Positions 19,287 through 28,012 of a stretch of 64,000 nucleotides of DNA are shown here, piece by piece. This DNA comes from Ottelia alismoides (lineage: Eukaryota > Streptophyta > Magnoliopsida > Alismatales > Hydrocharitaceae), in the NCBI GenBank assembly GCA_037367405.1, contig JAZKJV010011400.1, forward strand, positions 3,346,501 to 3,410,500, in the 5' to 3' direction. The position numbers and the translations under genes were made by a program. The notes under the pieces were generated by a model that was not told where the DNA came from, did not search any database, and saw only the letters and a list, made by a program, of their open reading frames with translations. Position 1 is the stretch's first letter. Every line of letters starts with the position of its first letter.

Positions 19287-19701
19287 TTCGCGTGGCTTGC
19301 CTTGCAGGCTGAATGACTGACATGCTCGACCAGTGCGGGCGATGCAATGGACACGCTCGATCAGGGCAACCAGCGCGACTGCAATGACGTACTGGACCAG
19401 GCGACCATCGCGACCATGCTCTTTGACTGCCAAGCATGTTGCCTGATTGTTGGCAGTCAAGTAGTGAGTGCTTCGTTAAACCGAATCATGGATGCAATGC
19501 ATTGTGGCGGGTGCTATGATGGCTAGTGAGTTGGCGGGTTCATCATGCTCAGGTTCATGCAATGGACATGCCCTTGGCGGCATGGCTGCCTGGCATCAGT
19601 CGGTTAGGCAAGCCATGCGAACAATGGCGTGAACCCAAGCCCTCAAGAGTCCTTGGTTAGTACAGTAAACCCAATCCCTGCGGGCTGGGTTACGCTCGTC
19701 G
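19287..19701 (+). repeat. Cassette 6: gene-less, repeat A copy 2
   Basis: 415 bp, the second copy of repeat A, starting TTCGCGTGGCTTGCC like cassette 2 and ending in attC6. The tandem part is about 70 bases shorter than in copy 1; the rest differs by scattered substitutions. Confidence 0.8.
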
Positions 19702-19707
19702 TTCGTC
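19616..19707 (+). repeat. attC6
   Basis: AAC at 19620-19622, core GTTCGTC at 19701; arms as in attC2. Confidence 0.92.
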
Positions 19708-19853
19708 TCTAGATGCGAGTACATTCTCTGGCCGTTAATTTCGTGGCGGTAACTGATACAATGTGTCGATGGACACACTCTGTTTTGCTGAGATCGGAAG
19801 CGTGACGCGATTCATGTGCTAGAGTTTAGCGGTCCTAGAGAAGGAAACGCTAG

Positions 19854-20174
19854 ATGTCCAAGAGAACGAATTTAACTGCGGCGCAGAAGGTAGCGATAGT
19901 ACGCGAGCACTTGATAGAGAAGGTGCCCGTGTCGACACTCTGCGACAAGTACAAGATCAGCCCGGTCAACTTCTACAACTGGCAGCGGCTGCTGTTCGAG
20001 AACGCTGAAGGTTGCTTCGAGCGGAAAAAGAATGGAGCTAACGCGAAGCGTCAAGACGAAGCGGCTGCTCGCAAGATCGAGCAACTGGAGGCCAAGCTGC
20101 AGTCCAAGAACGAAGTGATTGCTGAGTTGCTGCAGGAGCACGTCGAGCTAAAAAAAGAACTTGGGGAACCCTGA
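19854..20174 (+). CDS. IS3-family OrfA (helix-turn-helix protein)
   Basis: 106 residues. HTH at residues 8-40 (AAQKVAIVREHLIEKVPVST, LCDKYKISPVNFYNWQRL) and a leucine-zipper-like helix at 65-103 (IEQLEAKLQSKNEVIAELLQ). It provides end binding and, by frameshifting at the A7G run, the N-terminal part of the transposase. Confidence 0.93.
   Translation: MSKRTNLTAAQKVAIVREHLIEKVPVSTLCDKYKISPVNFYNWQRLLFENAEGCFERKKNGANAKRQDEAAARKIEQLEAKLQSKNEVIAELLQEHVELKKELGEP
20150..20157 (+). promoter_or_regulatory. Programmed -1 frameshift signal of the IS3 element
   Basis: Seven A followed by G, in the orfA frame read CTA AAA AAA GAA. The orfB frame is open from this run onward, so a -1 slip here would give an OrfAB fusion, the active transposase of IS3 elements. 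Confidence 0.75.
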
Positions 20175-20212
20175 ACGGCAAATGGGTTCCCCACGAAATT
20201 CGCGACCAGGTA

Positions 20213-21289
20213 GTGGACTACGTTGAGCGCTGGACGGCCAAGACGGAAGTCACTCAAGGCCAGTTGCTCAGCTGGGCTGGGCTTTGGTCATCTACTTTTT
20301 GCAAGTGGAAGCGTTACTACGGTAAGGCCTTTGAGCACAACTCCTGGATCCCGCGCGACCATTGGCTTGAGGACTGGGAGAAGCAGGCCATCATTCAGTT
20401 TCACTTCGATCATCCACTCAATGGTTATCGACGACTGACGTACATGATGATGGATGCCAATGTTGTGGCCACGAGCCCGGGCACTGTCTACAACGTGCTG
20501 AAAGCGGCTGGCTTGATGAAACCGTTGCAGAAGCCAACGAAGAAAGGGACCGGATTCGTGCAGCCCTTGGCGGCTCACGAGCACTGGCACACCGATATCG
20601 CTTACTTGAATATCGCAGGCACGTTTTACTTCATCGCGTCGGTACTGGATGGCTATAGTCGATCGGTTATCCACTGGGACATACGCGAGAAGATGGAGGT
20701 GTCTGACATAGAAATCATTCTGCAGGCGGCCAAGGAGAAACATCCTGCGGCACGACCTCGGGTGATCTCTGATAACGGCCCACAGTTCATTGCAAAAGAC
20801 TTCAAAGAGTTCATACGCATCAGCGGTATGACGCACGTTCGCACCAGTCCGTTCTATCCACAGAGCAATGGTAAGATCGAGCGATTTCATAAATCACTTA
20901 AGGGCGAGTGCATTCGCCCTGGAGTGGCACTGAGTCTGGAAGATGCAAAACGGATTGTGGGGCATTATGTGGAGGAATACAACGAGCGACGGCTTCACAG
21001 CGCCTTGGGTTATGTGACGCCCAAGGACATGCTCGAAGGTCGTCAGCAAGCGATCTTCGATGAGCGTGATCGCAAGCTGGAAGAAGCTCGCGAAAGACGC
21101 GCGGAGAATCGCGCAAAGCAGCGCGAGAAACAAACAGAAGCACAGCCTGCTTCACTGTCAGCAAGCTATACTGCAGATACTCAACCGAAGGATAGGGCTC
21201 TGCTGGGAAGCAACCCGAGCGTCGCGCTGATGTCGAAAGCAAGCGTAGCGGCTGGTGAATTGCCCGTCGCTACAGCTGCTTGCTTTTGA
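20213..21289 (+). CDS. IS3-family OrfB, DDE transposase
   Basis: 358 residues from GTG 20213, though it is probably made as a fusion with OrfA since the frame is open from 20158. The rve-type catalytic core shows D in HTDIAYLNIAGTFYF, D in RVISDNGPQFIAKDF, and E in SNGKIERFHKSLKGE with the usual spacing. A HTH_21 part precedes it (NGYRRLTYMM). Intact. The last 70 residues are low-complexity and not part of the family core. Confidence 0.93.
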   Translation: MDYVERWTAKTEVTQGQLLSWAGLWSSTFCKWKRYYGKAFEHNSWIPRDHWLEDWEKQAIIQFHFDHPLNGYRRLTYMMMDANVVATSPGTVYNVLKAAGLMKPLQKPTKKGTGFVQPLAAHEHWHTDIAYLNIAGTFYFIASVLDGYSRSVIHWDIREKMEVSDIEIILQAAKEKHPAARPRVISDNGPQFIAKDFKEFIRISGMTHVRTSPFYPQSNGKIERFHKSLKGECIRPGVALSLEDAKRIVGHYVEEYNERRLHSALGYVTPKDMLEGRQQAIFDERDRKLEEARERRAENRAKQREKQTEAQPASLSASYTADTQPKDRALLGSNPSVALMSKASVAAGELPVATAACF

Positions 21290-21515
21290 CCAGTATGCGA
21301 TAAATCCCGGGGGTTTGGGGGCTGGTCCCCAATCAAATAAACACAGTCTTTAGTCCGCTTTTTTTAACCCGTCGCTAAACCATTAGCCCTCTCGCGTTTC
21401 ACACTTCCCGCCTGACCAAAACAGTTCATGATTGCCATGCCGCGATGGCTGCCATCGGCAAACGCAATCGGCAACTTCAGACAATCCGCTCAAACTAGCG
21501 ATCGGCAAAACTTAG

Positions 21516-21545
21516 TTGCGGCTTCGATTGCAAACCGGCTATACT
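21516..21545 (+). promoter_or_regulatory. Cassette-borne promoter block 2
   Basis: TTGCGG (21516-21521), 18 bases, TATACT (21540-21545), at the end of cassette 7 (19702-21658), pointing through attC7 at the lipoprotein gene of cassette 8. The surrounding 100 bases resemble the end of cassette 4. Confidence 0.6.
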
Positions 21546-21578
21546 CCAAGCCGTGTTGCCGGGTTCAAAAACATCGGG

Positions 21579-21664
21579 AACTAACGGATGCACCCCAGTC
21601 GCGGACGATGCCTTACTTCAATGGACAACCAATCCCCGCGGCGTGGTGATCCTAGATGTTCTGT
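21579..21664 (+). repeat. attC7
   Basis: Box AACTAAC at 21579-21585, core GTTCTGT at 21658; almost the same sequence as attC4. Confidence 0.92.
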
Positions 21665-21678
21665 CTTCAAGACCTTTT

Positions 21679-22428
21679 ATGCGAAACCTAATACTATTGA
21701 CGCTCCTAACTGTTTTGGGCTGCTCCGAGTGGCCGCCAAAGGCGATGTACCCGCCTGCTAACGCACCCATCGATGCGAGAGTTGATCCGTGGATTGGGAA
21801 GCTATTGGCCGGCGACGTCGCAAATGCTCAACGGGTGCTTGATACTCGTCTGAGAAGTGATCTGCCTGCTTTATCCCCGCTTGTAAAACAAATGCACGAT
21901 TTCATTCCGGTTCAAGTTGCATTTGAATCGGGAGTTGGATATGTAAGATGCGTGCGTCGATCAAGGGACAGAGAGACTGGGGCAACTGTTTATGATCCGA
22001 TATATATATCAGAGCCACTGTCAGCCGGCGATTTAGAATCCAAAGTAACGTACTTCGAGCAAAGACTGCGGCCTTTGACGAAGGAGTTTTTTGAGAGATT
22101 TGCAGGTTCTGGCGATGCCATTGAGACGTCGGGACGGTTTACCCATCGTCAGTGGCTAGACGCTTCCGAAACATTCCTGCATCGCAATGAGAAGGGATAT
22201 GGTACGTGGCTCGACTCGAAAGTACTTTACACTGCGATGAATGGCGATAGTGTATTGGTCAGGTCGAACGGGAGCACTGCATGGCACACACTTGAAACAG
22301 ACGAGATCACTCCGCTTGCGAATACATTCGAAGAGTTTCTTCGGATCTACGCGGACTTTCGCGAAACAAGTGACGCCTTCGATTCGTGGACGTGTTGTGA
22401 GCACCAGAAGGACAGAACCAAGCGGTGA
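21679..22428 (+). CDS. Cassette 8 lipoprotein, SUKH-like C-terminal part
   Basis: 249 residues from ATG 21679. A lipoprotein signal, MRNLILLTLLTVLGCSEW, has a lipobox (VLGC) with Cys at 15, so an envelope-anchored protein is likely. The C-terminal part (SVLVRSNGSTAWHTLETDEI, then LANTFEEFLRIYADF) resembles the end of SMI1/KNR4 (SUKH) folds, which often act as immunity proteins; this is a resemblance only. The last codons (KDRTKR) lie in attC8. Confidence 0.7.
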   Translation: MRNLILLTLLTVLGCSEWPPKAMYPPANAPIDARVDPWIGKLLAGDVANAQRVLDTRLRSDLPALSPLVKQMHDFIPVQVAFESGVGYVRCVRRSRDRETGATVYDPIYISEPLSAGDLESKVTYFEQRLRPLTKEFFERFAGSGDAIETSGRFTHRQWLDASETFLHRNEKGYGTWLDSKVLYTAMNGDSVLVRSNGSTAWHTLETDEITPLANTFEEFLRIYADFRETSDAFDSWTCCEHQKDRTKR

Positions 22429-22501
22429 ACCCAAGCCGCCGACAGCGTCCTCACTTACATCAACATCAAGCGCGGCGGCTGGGTTACCGCCGACGTTAGC
22501 T
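22412..22501 (+). repeat. attC8
   Basis: AAC at 22416-22418, core GTTAGCT at 22495. Arms GCGGTGAACCCAAGCCGCC and GGCGGCTGGGTTACCGC. The upstream gene's stop lies inside it. Confidence 0.93.
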
Positions 22502-22509
22502 GATTGGCC

Positions 22510-23268
22510 ATGATGGAACTCTATGATCGGAAGAGCCATTCTATCTCCATCGCCAAAGTTGGGCGATCGAGGAAGTACTCGCATTTCTTTGGCGGCCGCC
22601 TGGAAGACTACGGGTTCAAGGTAGAAGGTGATTGTCCGCTTCATCTTGTATGGTTATTGGATACTGCAGATCCGCTCTGCATGATGCGTCTACGAAGAAA
22701 ACATATTCCCCTCTGCTATGGGTTTCAATTTGGTGGTTGTGCAACGGCATACCGACTGAACCGCAATACGATTCAAATTCTTTCTCCTTTGAAGCCTTGC
22801 ATTAATCCAGACTTTCCTTACCCACGCTACCCATCTCATTTTCAGGCAGAATCAATTACTTTAAGACGCTGCCCTTACGATGCGCGCAATCCTGAAGATG
22901 CACTAATGTGCTCGGCTTTCTTCGGTTTAAGGCACGTTTCGCAAAAGACTCTCGCGCTGATTGCACAACGCTTGGATGAGTTTGGGCATTGGGATGACGT
23001 TGATCTGCACGGAGCATCACGCGAGGATTATCTTCGGGACTACCCATCCAATATGCCGCTCATGCAGGGCATTCCCGATAGTCGCTGCATTTACAATCGA
23101 TGCGAGCACTTTGGACGGACGGGCAGCATGGAGATCGTCGCATATCATCCTGGAACTCCGATGAAACACGAGCAAGTCATGTGGGGTCCTGGTGTCGAAA
23201 TGGTTTGCTTGATTTTTCAACTGTGCAACCAATGTGGTACGTTCTACGTTTCGAACCAATGTACTTAG
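22510..23268 (+). CDS. Cassette 9 protein, unknown
   Basis: 252 residues from ATG 22510 (TTG 22504 also in frame). Soluble, no signal peptide, Cys-rich in the second half (RCPYDARN, CIYNRCEHFG, LCNQCGTFYVSNQC), so a metal site is possible. Not recognised. It fills its cassette. Confidence 0.7.
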   Translation: MMELYDRKSHSISIAKVGRSRKYSHFFGGRLEDYGFKVEGDCPLHLVWLLDTADPLCMMRLRRKHIPLCYGFQFGGCATAYRLNRNTIQILSPLKPCINPDFPYPRYPSHFQAESITLRRCPYDARNPEDALMCSAFFGLRHVSQKTLALIAQRLDEFGHWDDVDLHGASREDYLRDYPSNMPLMQGIPDSRCIYNRCEHFGRTGSMEIVAYHPGTPMKHEQVMWGPGVEMVCLIFQLCNQCGTFYVSNQCT

Positions 23269-23275
23269 AATGAAT

Positions 23276-23367
23276 GGCTAACAATGGGTTGCAGACGAAG
23301 CCCTCGATCAGCGGTTTTGGCTTGCGTTGAGTCAATCGCTCGGGCTCGCTGAACACTGTCGTTCTGG
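23276..23367 (+). repeat. attC9
   Basis: Box GGCTAAC at 23276-23282, core GTTCTGG at 23361. GTTGCAGACGAAGCCC pairs with GGGCTCGCTGAAC with three extra left-arm bases. Confidence 0.9.
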
Positions 23368-23385
23368 CGACGATGCATTAATGTG

Positions 23386-23784
23386 ATGCCACGAAGATTT
23401 ACAAGCCGACACTTAATGGCTCTCGTTGCTGCAGTGGCGTTAGCGCTGGTCATTACGTCCAGAAGCAAACGATATTATTTTGACCTCCACTATCGACCTA
23501 TTGTTCAGGATTGGATAGCTGAAGCGCAAAGTCACGAAGGAGGTGTGGTTCTTTCTACGCCGATCGATTCCGATTCAATGGGCAATCGTCGAATGCTCAC
23601 CGTTGCAAATGGCGAAATGGTGTGTTCGGACGATCCAGCAATCGGTCAAGGATGGTCGCTGCCATCCAACCCTAAAACGAAAGATGGCTATTTGTACTTC
23701 GTACTACCTCCCGGCAAATGGGTCAGGACCGTTGATGAGATCCTGGACGAATGGTACCGTAATCCTAATAGTCACCTTCAGTAG
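23386..23784 (+). CDS. Cassette 10 membrane-anchored protein
   Basis: 132 residues with one N-terminal membrane segment (HLMALVAAVALALVITS, residues 9-25) and an extracytoplasmic part without recognisable motifs. A GTG three bases upstream is an alternative start. Not recognised. Confidence 0.65.
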   Translation: MPRRFTSRHLMALVAAVALALVITSRSKRYYFDLHYRPIVQDWIAEAQSHEGGVVLSTPIDSDSMGNRRMLTVANGEMVCSDDPAIGQGWSLPSNPKTKDGYLYFVLPPGKWVRTVDEILDEWYRNPNSHLQ

Positions 23785-23790
23785 AACTAG

Positions 23791-23864
23791 CCAGAACAAT
23801 GGGTTGCAGGTTTGATGCTACGAGTGAAGCCGTGTTCGCGTCAAGAAACTAACGTCCGTTGATG
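23791..23864 (+). repeat. attC10, degenerate
   Basis: AAC at 23795-23797; GGTTTGATGC pairs loosely with GCGTCAAGAAAC; core probably GTTGATG at 23858. Shorter (74 bp) and poorer pairing than the others. Confidence 0.7.
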
Positions 23865-23875
23865 AGGTCACGGAG

Positions 23876-24490
23876 ATGAACGCTTACGTGGGGAAGGCAT
23901 TCCTGATCGCAATTCTCCTAGCGGGTTTCGCGGGCGTTTACCTCAAGATGCCGTTGGGCGATCAGACGTTTGCGCTCGGTGTCTGGCTGGTCTTCTCCCT
24001 CATTTTCGGCTGCTGGGTTCTGTTGTTGCCTGTGCTGCGGTGTCCTGATTGCGGGCGTGCAACAGCGTATTTCGATAACTACTCTGAACGCCAGGACTCG
24101 CTAACTGGTGGGCATCGCCGCCACCTCAAATGCAAATATTGTCACTCTGTCATTGATCGGCTGGACCGCACAGTGGTACAGCGAATGGCAGCAACGGACG
24201 GCAAGAACGTTGACCGCATTAACTCCCTGTTCAGTCTGTGGCTGGTGCTTCTGGCCGCGGGGATTTCGTTAATCGTTGTCTCGAGTGTAGTTGGCATCAT
24301 CGTGGTCCTCATCACCCTCGAAGGCAGGGCTAATAACGACCACGCTCCTATTGTAAGGCTTAGCTGCGTTGGCCTCTTTGTCATTGGACTTCTGTTGATG
24401 GTGATTGGCTGGGGAATGAAACGCCGAGCCCATCGGTTCGCGGAACAAAATCACATTCAGTCCCCGAAAAAAATTCGCATTCGCTTGTGA
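23876..24490 (+). CDS. Cassette 11 membrane protein with zinc-ribbon
   Basis: 204 residues with four hydrophobic segments (about 8-24, 32-52, 120-148, 160-182). Between the second and third lie two Cys pairs, CPDCGR (about residue 57) and CKYCHS (about 86), which look like a zinc ribbon on the cytoplasmic side. Not recognised beyond this. Confidence 0.75.
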   Translation: MNAYVGKAFLIAILLAGFAGVYLKMPLGDQTFALGVWLVFSLIFGCWVLLLPVLRCPDCGRATAYFDNYSERQDSLTGGHRRHLKCKYCHSVIDRLDRTVVQRMAATDGKNVDRINSLFSLWLVLLAAGISLIVVSSVVGIIVVLITLEGRANNDHAPIVRLSCVGLFVIGLLLMVIGWGMKRRAHRFAEQNHIQSPKKIRIRL

Positions 24491-24510
24491 TGCTGTGATG
24501 TTGAAAAGCT

Positions 24511-24601
24511 GCCGAACCAAGCGATCCACCCAAGTCGCCGGTCGGTCGCGAATTTGAATCAAAGTTTTTTGGCGGCGACTGGGTGATCGCCGTCGTTCGG
24601 C
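24511..24601 (+). repeat. attC11
   Basis: Box GCCGAAC at 24511-24517, core GTTCGGC at 24595. Arms GCGATCCACCCAAGTCGCCG and GGCGACTGGGTGATCGC. Confidence 0.93.
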
Positions 24602-24619
24602 AAGAGAGGAGAGAAGCAC

Positions 24620-24937
24620 ATGAGTGATCCGATAACTACAGATCCGGCGAAACTGGAGCGGTGGGTGACCCAGCAAAAGCAGTTCAACGTAGTAGTCATC
24701 CTGGCCTTGCTTGCGCTGGCCATCTGGGAGTGGACGGGGCGACAACAGTTTGGCATGGTGCAGCAATCCGCGATTGTGCAGCAGAATTTGGTCGAGTCCA
24801 AGTTTCGAGTGCTTCGGGCGCAGATTGGCAACGCCCGAGACCTAGACGAACTGCGGCGTTGGATGGAGGATCCAGACCCGACGGCCGGCCTGCGAAGTGA
24901 GGACTCGCCCAGGGCAACCAGCGCGACAATGAAATGA
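24620..24937 (+). CDS. Cassette 12 small membrane protein, 3' end replaced by repeat A
   Basis: 105 residues. One membrane segment (VVVILALLALAIW, residues 24-36) followed by a helical part with heptad-like spacing. The last residues (SPRATSATMK) are read from repeat A, which starts at about 24905, so the original C-terminus may have been lost when the cassette fused to a repeat A copy. Confidence 0.6.
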   Translation: MSDPITTDPAKLERWVTQQKQFNVVVILALLALAIWEWTGRQQFGMVQQSAIVQQNLVESKFRVLRAQIGNARDLDELRRWMEDPDPTAGLRSEDSPRATSATMK

Positions 24938-25256
24938 AATGCTCGTCTCAGGGGCGACCAGCGCGGCCATGCTCTTTGACTGGCAAGCATGTTGGTTGAT
25001 TGGTGGTCAGGCAAGTAGTGAGCGCTTCATTAAACCGAATCATGGATGCAATGCATTGTGGCGGGTGCTATGATGGTTAGTACGATGGCGGGTTCATCAT
25101 GCTGCGAAAGCATGCAATGGCCATGCTCTTGGCGGTATGGCTGCCAGGCATCAGTCGGTTAGGCAAACCATGCGAACAATGGCGTGAACCCAAGCCCTCA
25201 AGAGTCTTTGGTTAGTACAGTAAACCCAATCCCTTCGGGCTGGGTTACGCTCGGCG
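24905..25256 (+). repeat. Repeat A copy 3, fused into cassette 12
   Basis: About 350 bp matching cassettes 2 and 6 from the tandem part onward but lacking their first 100 bases. No attC separates it from the upstream gene, so the copy arose by deletion or recombination rather than by cassette insertion. Confidence 0.8.
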
Positions 25257-25262
25257 TTATTC
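25171..25262 (+). repeat. attC12
   Basis: Box TGCGAAC at 25171-25177, core GTTATTC at 25256. Arms as attC2. Confidence 0.92.
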
Positions 25263-25274
25263 CGCTTGCTCACA

Positions 25275-25589
25275 ATGAGGCCTGCCATTAACGTTAATTT
25301 GCCCACCGAACTGGCAATCGTTGTCTTCGCATTAACATTCCTGCTTGGAGCGATCATCAATATTGCTTTCGCGTTTGCGGTGGCGAGTGATGCTGGACGT
25401 CTTCCGCGCGGAAGGCGACCCGTCTTTGTTGGCTCAACAATTTGGTTTCTCGCCACCCTGTTTGGCGGCCCTTTTCTCGCAGCAGTCTACTGGGTTTTAC
25501 ACCACTCAACTATCTCTCCTTATGTCTACTGTGATTGCAAACGCGAGCTTTCAGAGCCTCGTGGCCCAAGCGAAAGTTACAAGCAATAA
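25275..25589 (+). CDS. Cassette 13 membrane protein
   Basis: 104 residues, two membrane segments (about 10-36 and 52-73) with a short basic loop (GRLPRGRRP) between; TTG 25266 is an alternative start. Not recognised. Confidence 0.65.
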   Translation: MRPAINVNLPTELAIVVFALTFLLGAIINIAFAFAVASDAGRLPRGRRPVFVGSTIWFLATLFGGPFLAAVYWVLHHSTISPYVYCDCKRELSEPRGPSESYKQ

Positions 25590-25697
25590 TCGGATTCGCC
25601 GATGCAATCGGATTGAATTTGCGCGGCAGCCCTACCACAACTTGACAATGCTTGAGCGCAAAAAGAAATGGAATGTCTGAATGACCATATGATCGCG

Positions 25698-25788
25698 GAA
25701 TAACAATGCGATCAACCGAAGTCGCCGAACCGGGCGACTTTGGAATGGATAATCACTCTCCGCGACTTGGTTATCGCGGTCGTTATCG
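25698..25788 (+). repeat. attC13
   Basis: Box GAATAAC at 25698-25704, core GTTATCG at 25782. GCGATCAACCGAAGTCGC pairs with GCGACTTGGTTATCGC, leaving exactly two unpaired left-arm bases. Confidence 0.94.
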
Positions 25789-25797
25789 AGGATCAAA

Positions 25798-26346
25798 ATG
25801 CAGACGATTGAGGAGCCGATTCCACCTACGCTGCTCGAATTCGTTAAAGAGATCTCCGAGATGATTCAATCTGGAGATCCTTGTACTACGATACCTTCTG
25901 ACGACTTGCTGCAGTCTGAAACAGCATATGGTGGTTTGTCACTGGATGGCTCCGGTAACTTTGAATTCGTCTATTTCGTTGGCGAAGACACCATCTCAAA
26001 ATGGTATTTGACTCTGAGCGCTTCCCAAATTCATTCGATCGCTTCAGAGTCCATATCGACCCTTCGACTTCTAAAATGCGATTTGCCGCGATGTCCGAAT
26101 CGACGCACACATGCAGGCGTTGCTTGCGAATACTGTGACTACTGGTCAACGGCGCCCGTCTCTCGCCCAAAAGCTGAAGACGAGAATGCCTGTGAGTCAG
26201 TCGATGACTGGCTAGCGTTGTTCGCCCGTATTAATCCCTGGGCATATGGCATTGACGCATACGAGGCCTACAATCACACGCCGAATTTAGAATTTCGCCT
26301 GGGGCGTTTGCCACCTGATATAATGTCACAAGGCAAACTTGGGTAA
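25798..26346 (+). CDS. Cassette 14 protein, Cys-containing, unknown
   Basis: 182 residues, acidic and soluble. A Cys cluster CDLPRCPNRR...GVACEYCDYW at about 96-118 may bind zinc. The first 80 residues (SGNFEFVYFVGEDTISKWYL) look beta-rich. Not recognised. Starts 16 bases into its cassette. Confidence 0.7.
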   Translation: MQTIEEPIPPTLLEFVKEISEMIQSGDPCTTIPSDDLLQSETAYGGLSLDGSGNFEFVYFVGEDTISKWYLTLSASQIHSIASESISTLRLLKCDLPRCPNRRTHAGVACEYCDYWSTAPVSRPKAEDENACESVDDWLALFARINPWAYGIDAYEAYNHTPNLEFRLGRLPPDIMSQGKLG

Positions 26347-26363
26347 CTGGGGGCGAACGGTAG

Positions 26364-26454
26364 CGATAACAATGGCGTGAACCTAAGTCCTCAAGAGTCT
26401 CCGGTTGTACTGTCATCCCAATCCCTTCGGACTAGTTTACGCTTGGCGTTATGC
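26364..26454 (+). repeat. attC14
   Basis: AAC at 26368-26370, core GTTATGC at 26448. It belongs to the attC2/6/12 subfamily, but repeat A itself is absent upstream. Confidence 0.92.
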
Positions 26455-26475
26455 GGCTCATTCGGACTTGTCTGT

Positions 26476-27981
26476 ATGTCGTACATCGGTCACGCACAAA
26501 TGTTGCATGCCGCGATACCTGTCATTGCGCTTCTGATTGGCATGAGCGGGGCGGCGGCCTGTGCGAATGAAGCCAGGGTGCAATCCGGATTCGAGGAGCA
26601 CCTCGTCGAGTTCCACAACCACGATGTGAAGTTGGCCGGAAGCCTGCTTTTGCCAAAGAGCGAGAAACCGGTTCCAGCCGTAGTCTTTGTTCATGGTGCT
26701 GGCCCACAGACTCGGGAGCAGTATCGCAGGCAGGGTGAATACTTCGCGAGCCGGGGTATTGCCGCGCTGGTCTACGACAAGCGCGGAACGGGCCAATCCG
26801 GCGGGGCCTACGAGAGTCGTAAACCCTATGAAAATCTTGTCGACGACGCGCTTGCTGGCGTCGCCCTCCTGAAGCAGCGCCGCGAGATCGCACCATCGCA
26901 GATTGGCATGTGGGGGCTCAGTCAAGGCGGTTCCATCAGCGCCGCTGCAGCATCCCGTTCGAAGGACATTCAATTCATCGTGGCTGTCGGGTCTGAGGTG
27001 GCTGACGGCATGCTGTTCTACTACCGTGACAACCTGTTCCGTAGATATGGACTTTCGGCAACATTGCGTGACGTGGCTGAGAAAGCACAACTCGGCGCGG
27101 ATACTTTGTTCTTCAATCTACGAGACGAAACCCTTCTCTCGACATTTGCTCCGAGAACTTATCCACCGCCAGACCAATACGTGCAACCCGCGTGGAGTCG
27201 GGTTAGGCAGCCGGTCTTGGTGATGTATGGACAATTGGATCAACACCAACCGGTTGGCGAAAGCATTTTGGGATTGAAGAACTCACTGGCTCAGGTGAAT
27301 AATCAGACATGGACCATCATCGTTCTGCCGCAGGCAAATCACGATCTGCAAGTTTCCGAAACGGGCGAGCTTCACCGCCCGTCGCGCGGCTATGCGCCGG
27401 GGGCCTTGAAAACGATGACGGACTGGGTCCACGGTGTGATTGATGACCCAACGCACATCCCGACCATGAAACAAGAAGGTTCCGCCCAACCAACAGGCGT
27501 GCTTTCAAAGCTCATACGCTACGAAAAATTGCGCTGGTATGGCAACGGAACCGTTCAGGTAGCACTCCTGATTCTCTTCCTGTTCAGCTTTCTTGCCAAC
27601 ACGATTGCCGGTCTCCGGTGCGGTTTGGCCCGCCTATTCCACCGTCAGAAAAGCGCGGCCTTGCAGGCATCTAACAAGGTTCTCTACTTTAAGCGTGCCG
27701 TCTGTGCCCTTAATATGTTCATCCTGGCCGCGATGCAGGTCGTCGTGCTACTGGTGATCGACCAAATTCACCCGAGTTGCCCGACTGTCCTGTTGTTCCT
27801 TCCGCTACTTGGAACTGTTTCCACGCTCGCGACGGTCGCCCTGCTGATTGTGCTAGCCAGGATTCGCCGCGACGAAGGGTGCACGGTAGCGCGAAGAATG
27901 CGAAGCTCACTCGATGTCATTTGCTTGGTCCTTTTTGTCCCTTACATGTTCTACTGGAACCTGATCGGCTATCACTTTTAA
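26476..27981 (+). CDS. Cassette 15: secreted or membrane-bound alpha/beta hydrolase
   Basis: 501 residues from ATG 26476. N-terminal hydrophobic segment (IPVIALLIGMSGAAACA, about 14-30). The alpha/beta-hydrolase core follows: oxyanion region VVFVHGAG, nucleophile elbow GLSQGG with S149, acid in VMYGQLDQH, His in LPQANHD. Three or four membrane segments close the protein (about 355-375, 400-425, 435-458, 475-495). A serine hydrolase or peptidase of the S9/X-Pro type acting outside the cytoplasm is likely; the substrate is unknown. At 1650 bp it is the largest cassette. Confidence 0.85.
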   Translation: MSYIGHAQMLHAAIPVIALLIGMSGAAACANEARVQSGFEEHLVEFHNHDVKLAGSLLLPKSEKPVPAVVFVHGAGPQTREQYRRQGEYFASRGIAALVYDKRGTGQSGGAYESRKPYENLVDDALAGVALLKQRREIAPSQIGMWGLSQGGSISAAAASRSKDIQFIVAVGSEVADGMLFYYRDNLFRRYGLSATLRDVAEKAQLGADTLFFNLRDETLLSTFAPRTYPPPDQYVQPAWSRVRQPVLVMYGQLDQHQPVGESILGLKNSLAQVNNQTWTIIVLPQANHDLQVSETGELHRPSRGYAPGALKTMTDWVHGVIDDPTHIPTMKQEGSAQPTGVLSKLIRYEKLRWYGNGTVQVALLILFLFSFLANTIAGLRCGLARLFHRQKSAALQASNKVLYFKRAVCALNMFILAAMQVVVLLVIDQIHPSCPTVLLFLPLLGTVSTLATVALLIVLARIRRDEGCTVARRMRSSLDVICLVLFVPYMFYWNLIGYHF

Positions 27982-28012
27982 TGCACAGGAACGATGCTGA
28001 GTATAAAAAGCC

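Larger units (their letters stand above)
19771..21356 (+). mobile_element. IS3-family element
   Basis: About 1.59 kb with orfA and orfB in the standard order. The ends are approximate: GGACACACTCTGTTTT at 19771 and the inverse of GGACTAAAGACTGTGTTT at 21339-21356 share GGAC and CTGT blocks. No clean target duplication was found. It is inserted in the gene-less cassette 7. Confidence 0.8.

Noticed and set aside
18367..19320. 317-codon plus-strand frame over the IS110-family transposase
   Set aside because: Antisense to a complete transposase with all family motifs.
14963..25262. CRISPR array
   Set aside because: Repeats are attC sites and repeat A copies with irregular spacing of hundreds of bases and genes between them; there are no short direct repeats with spacers and no cas genes.
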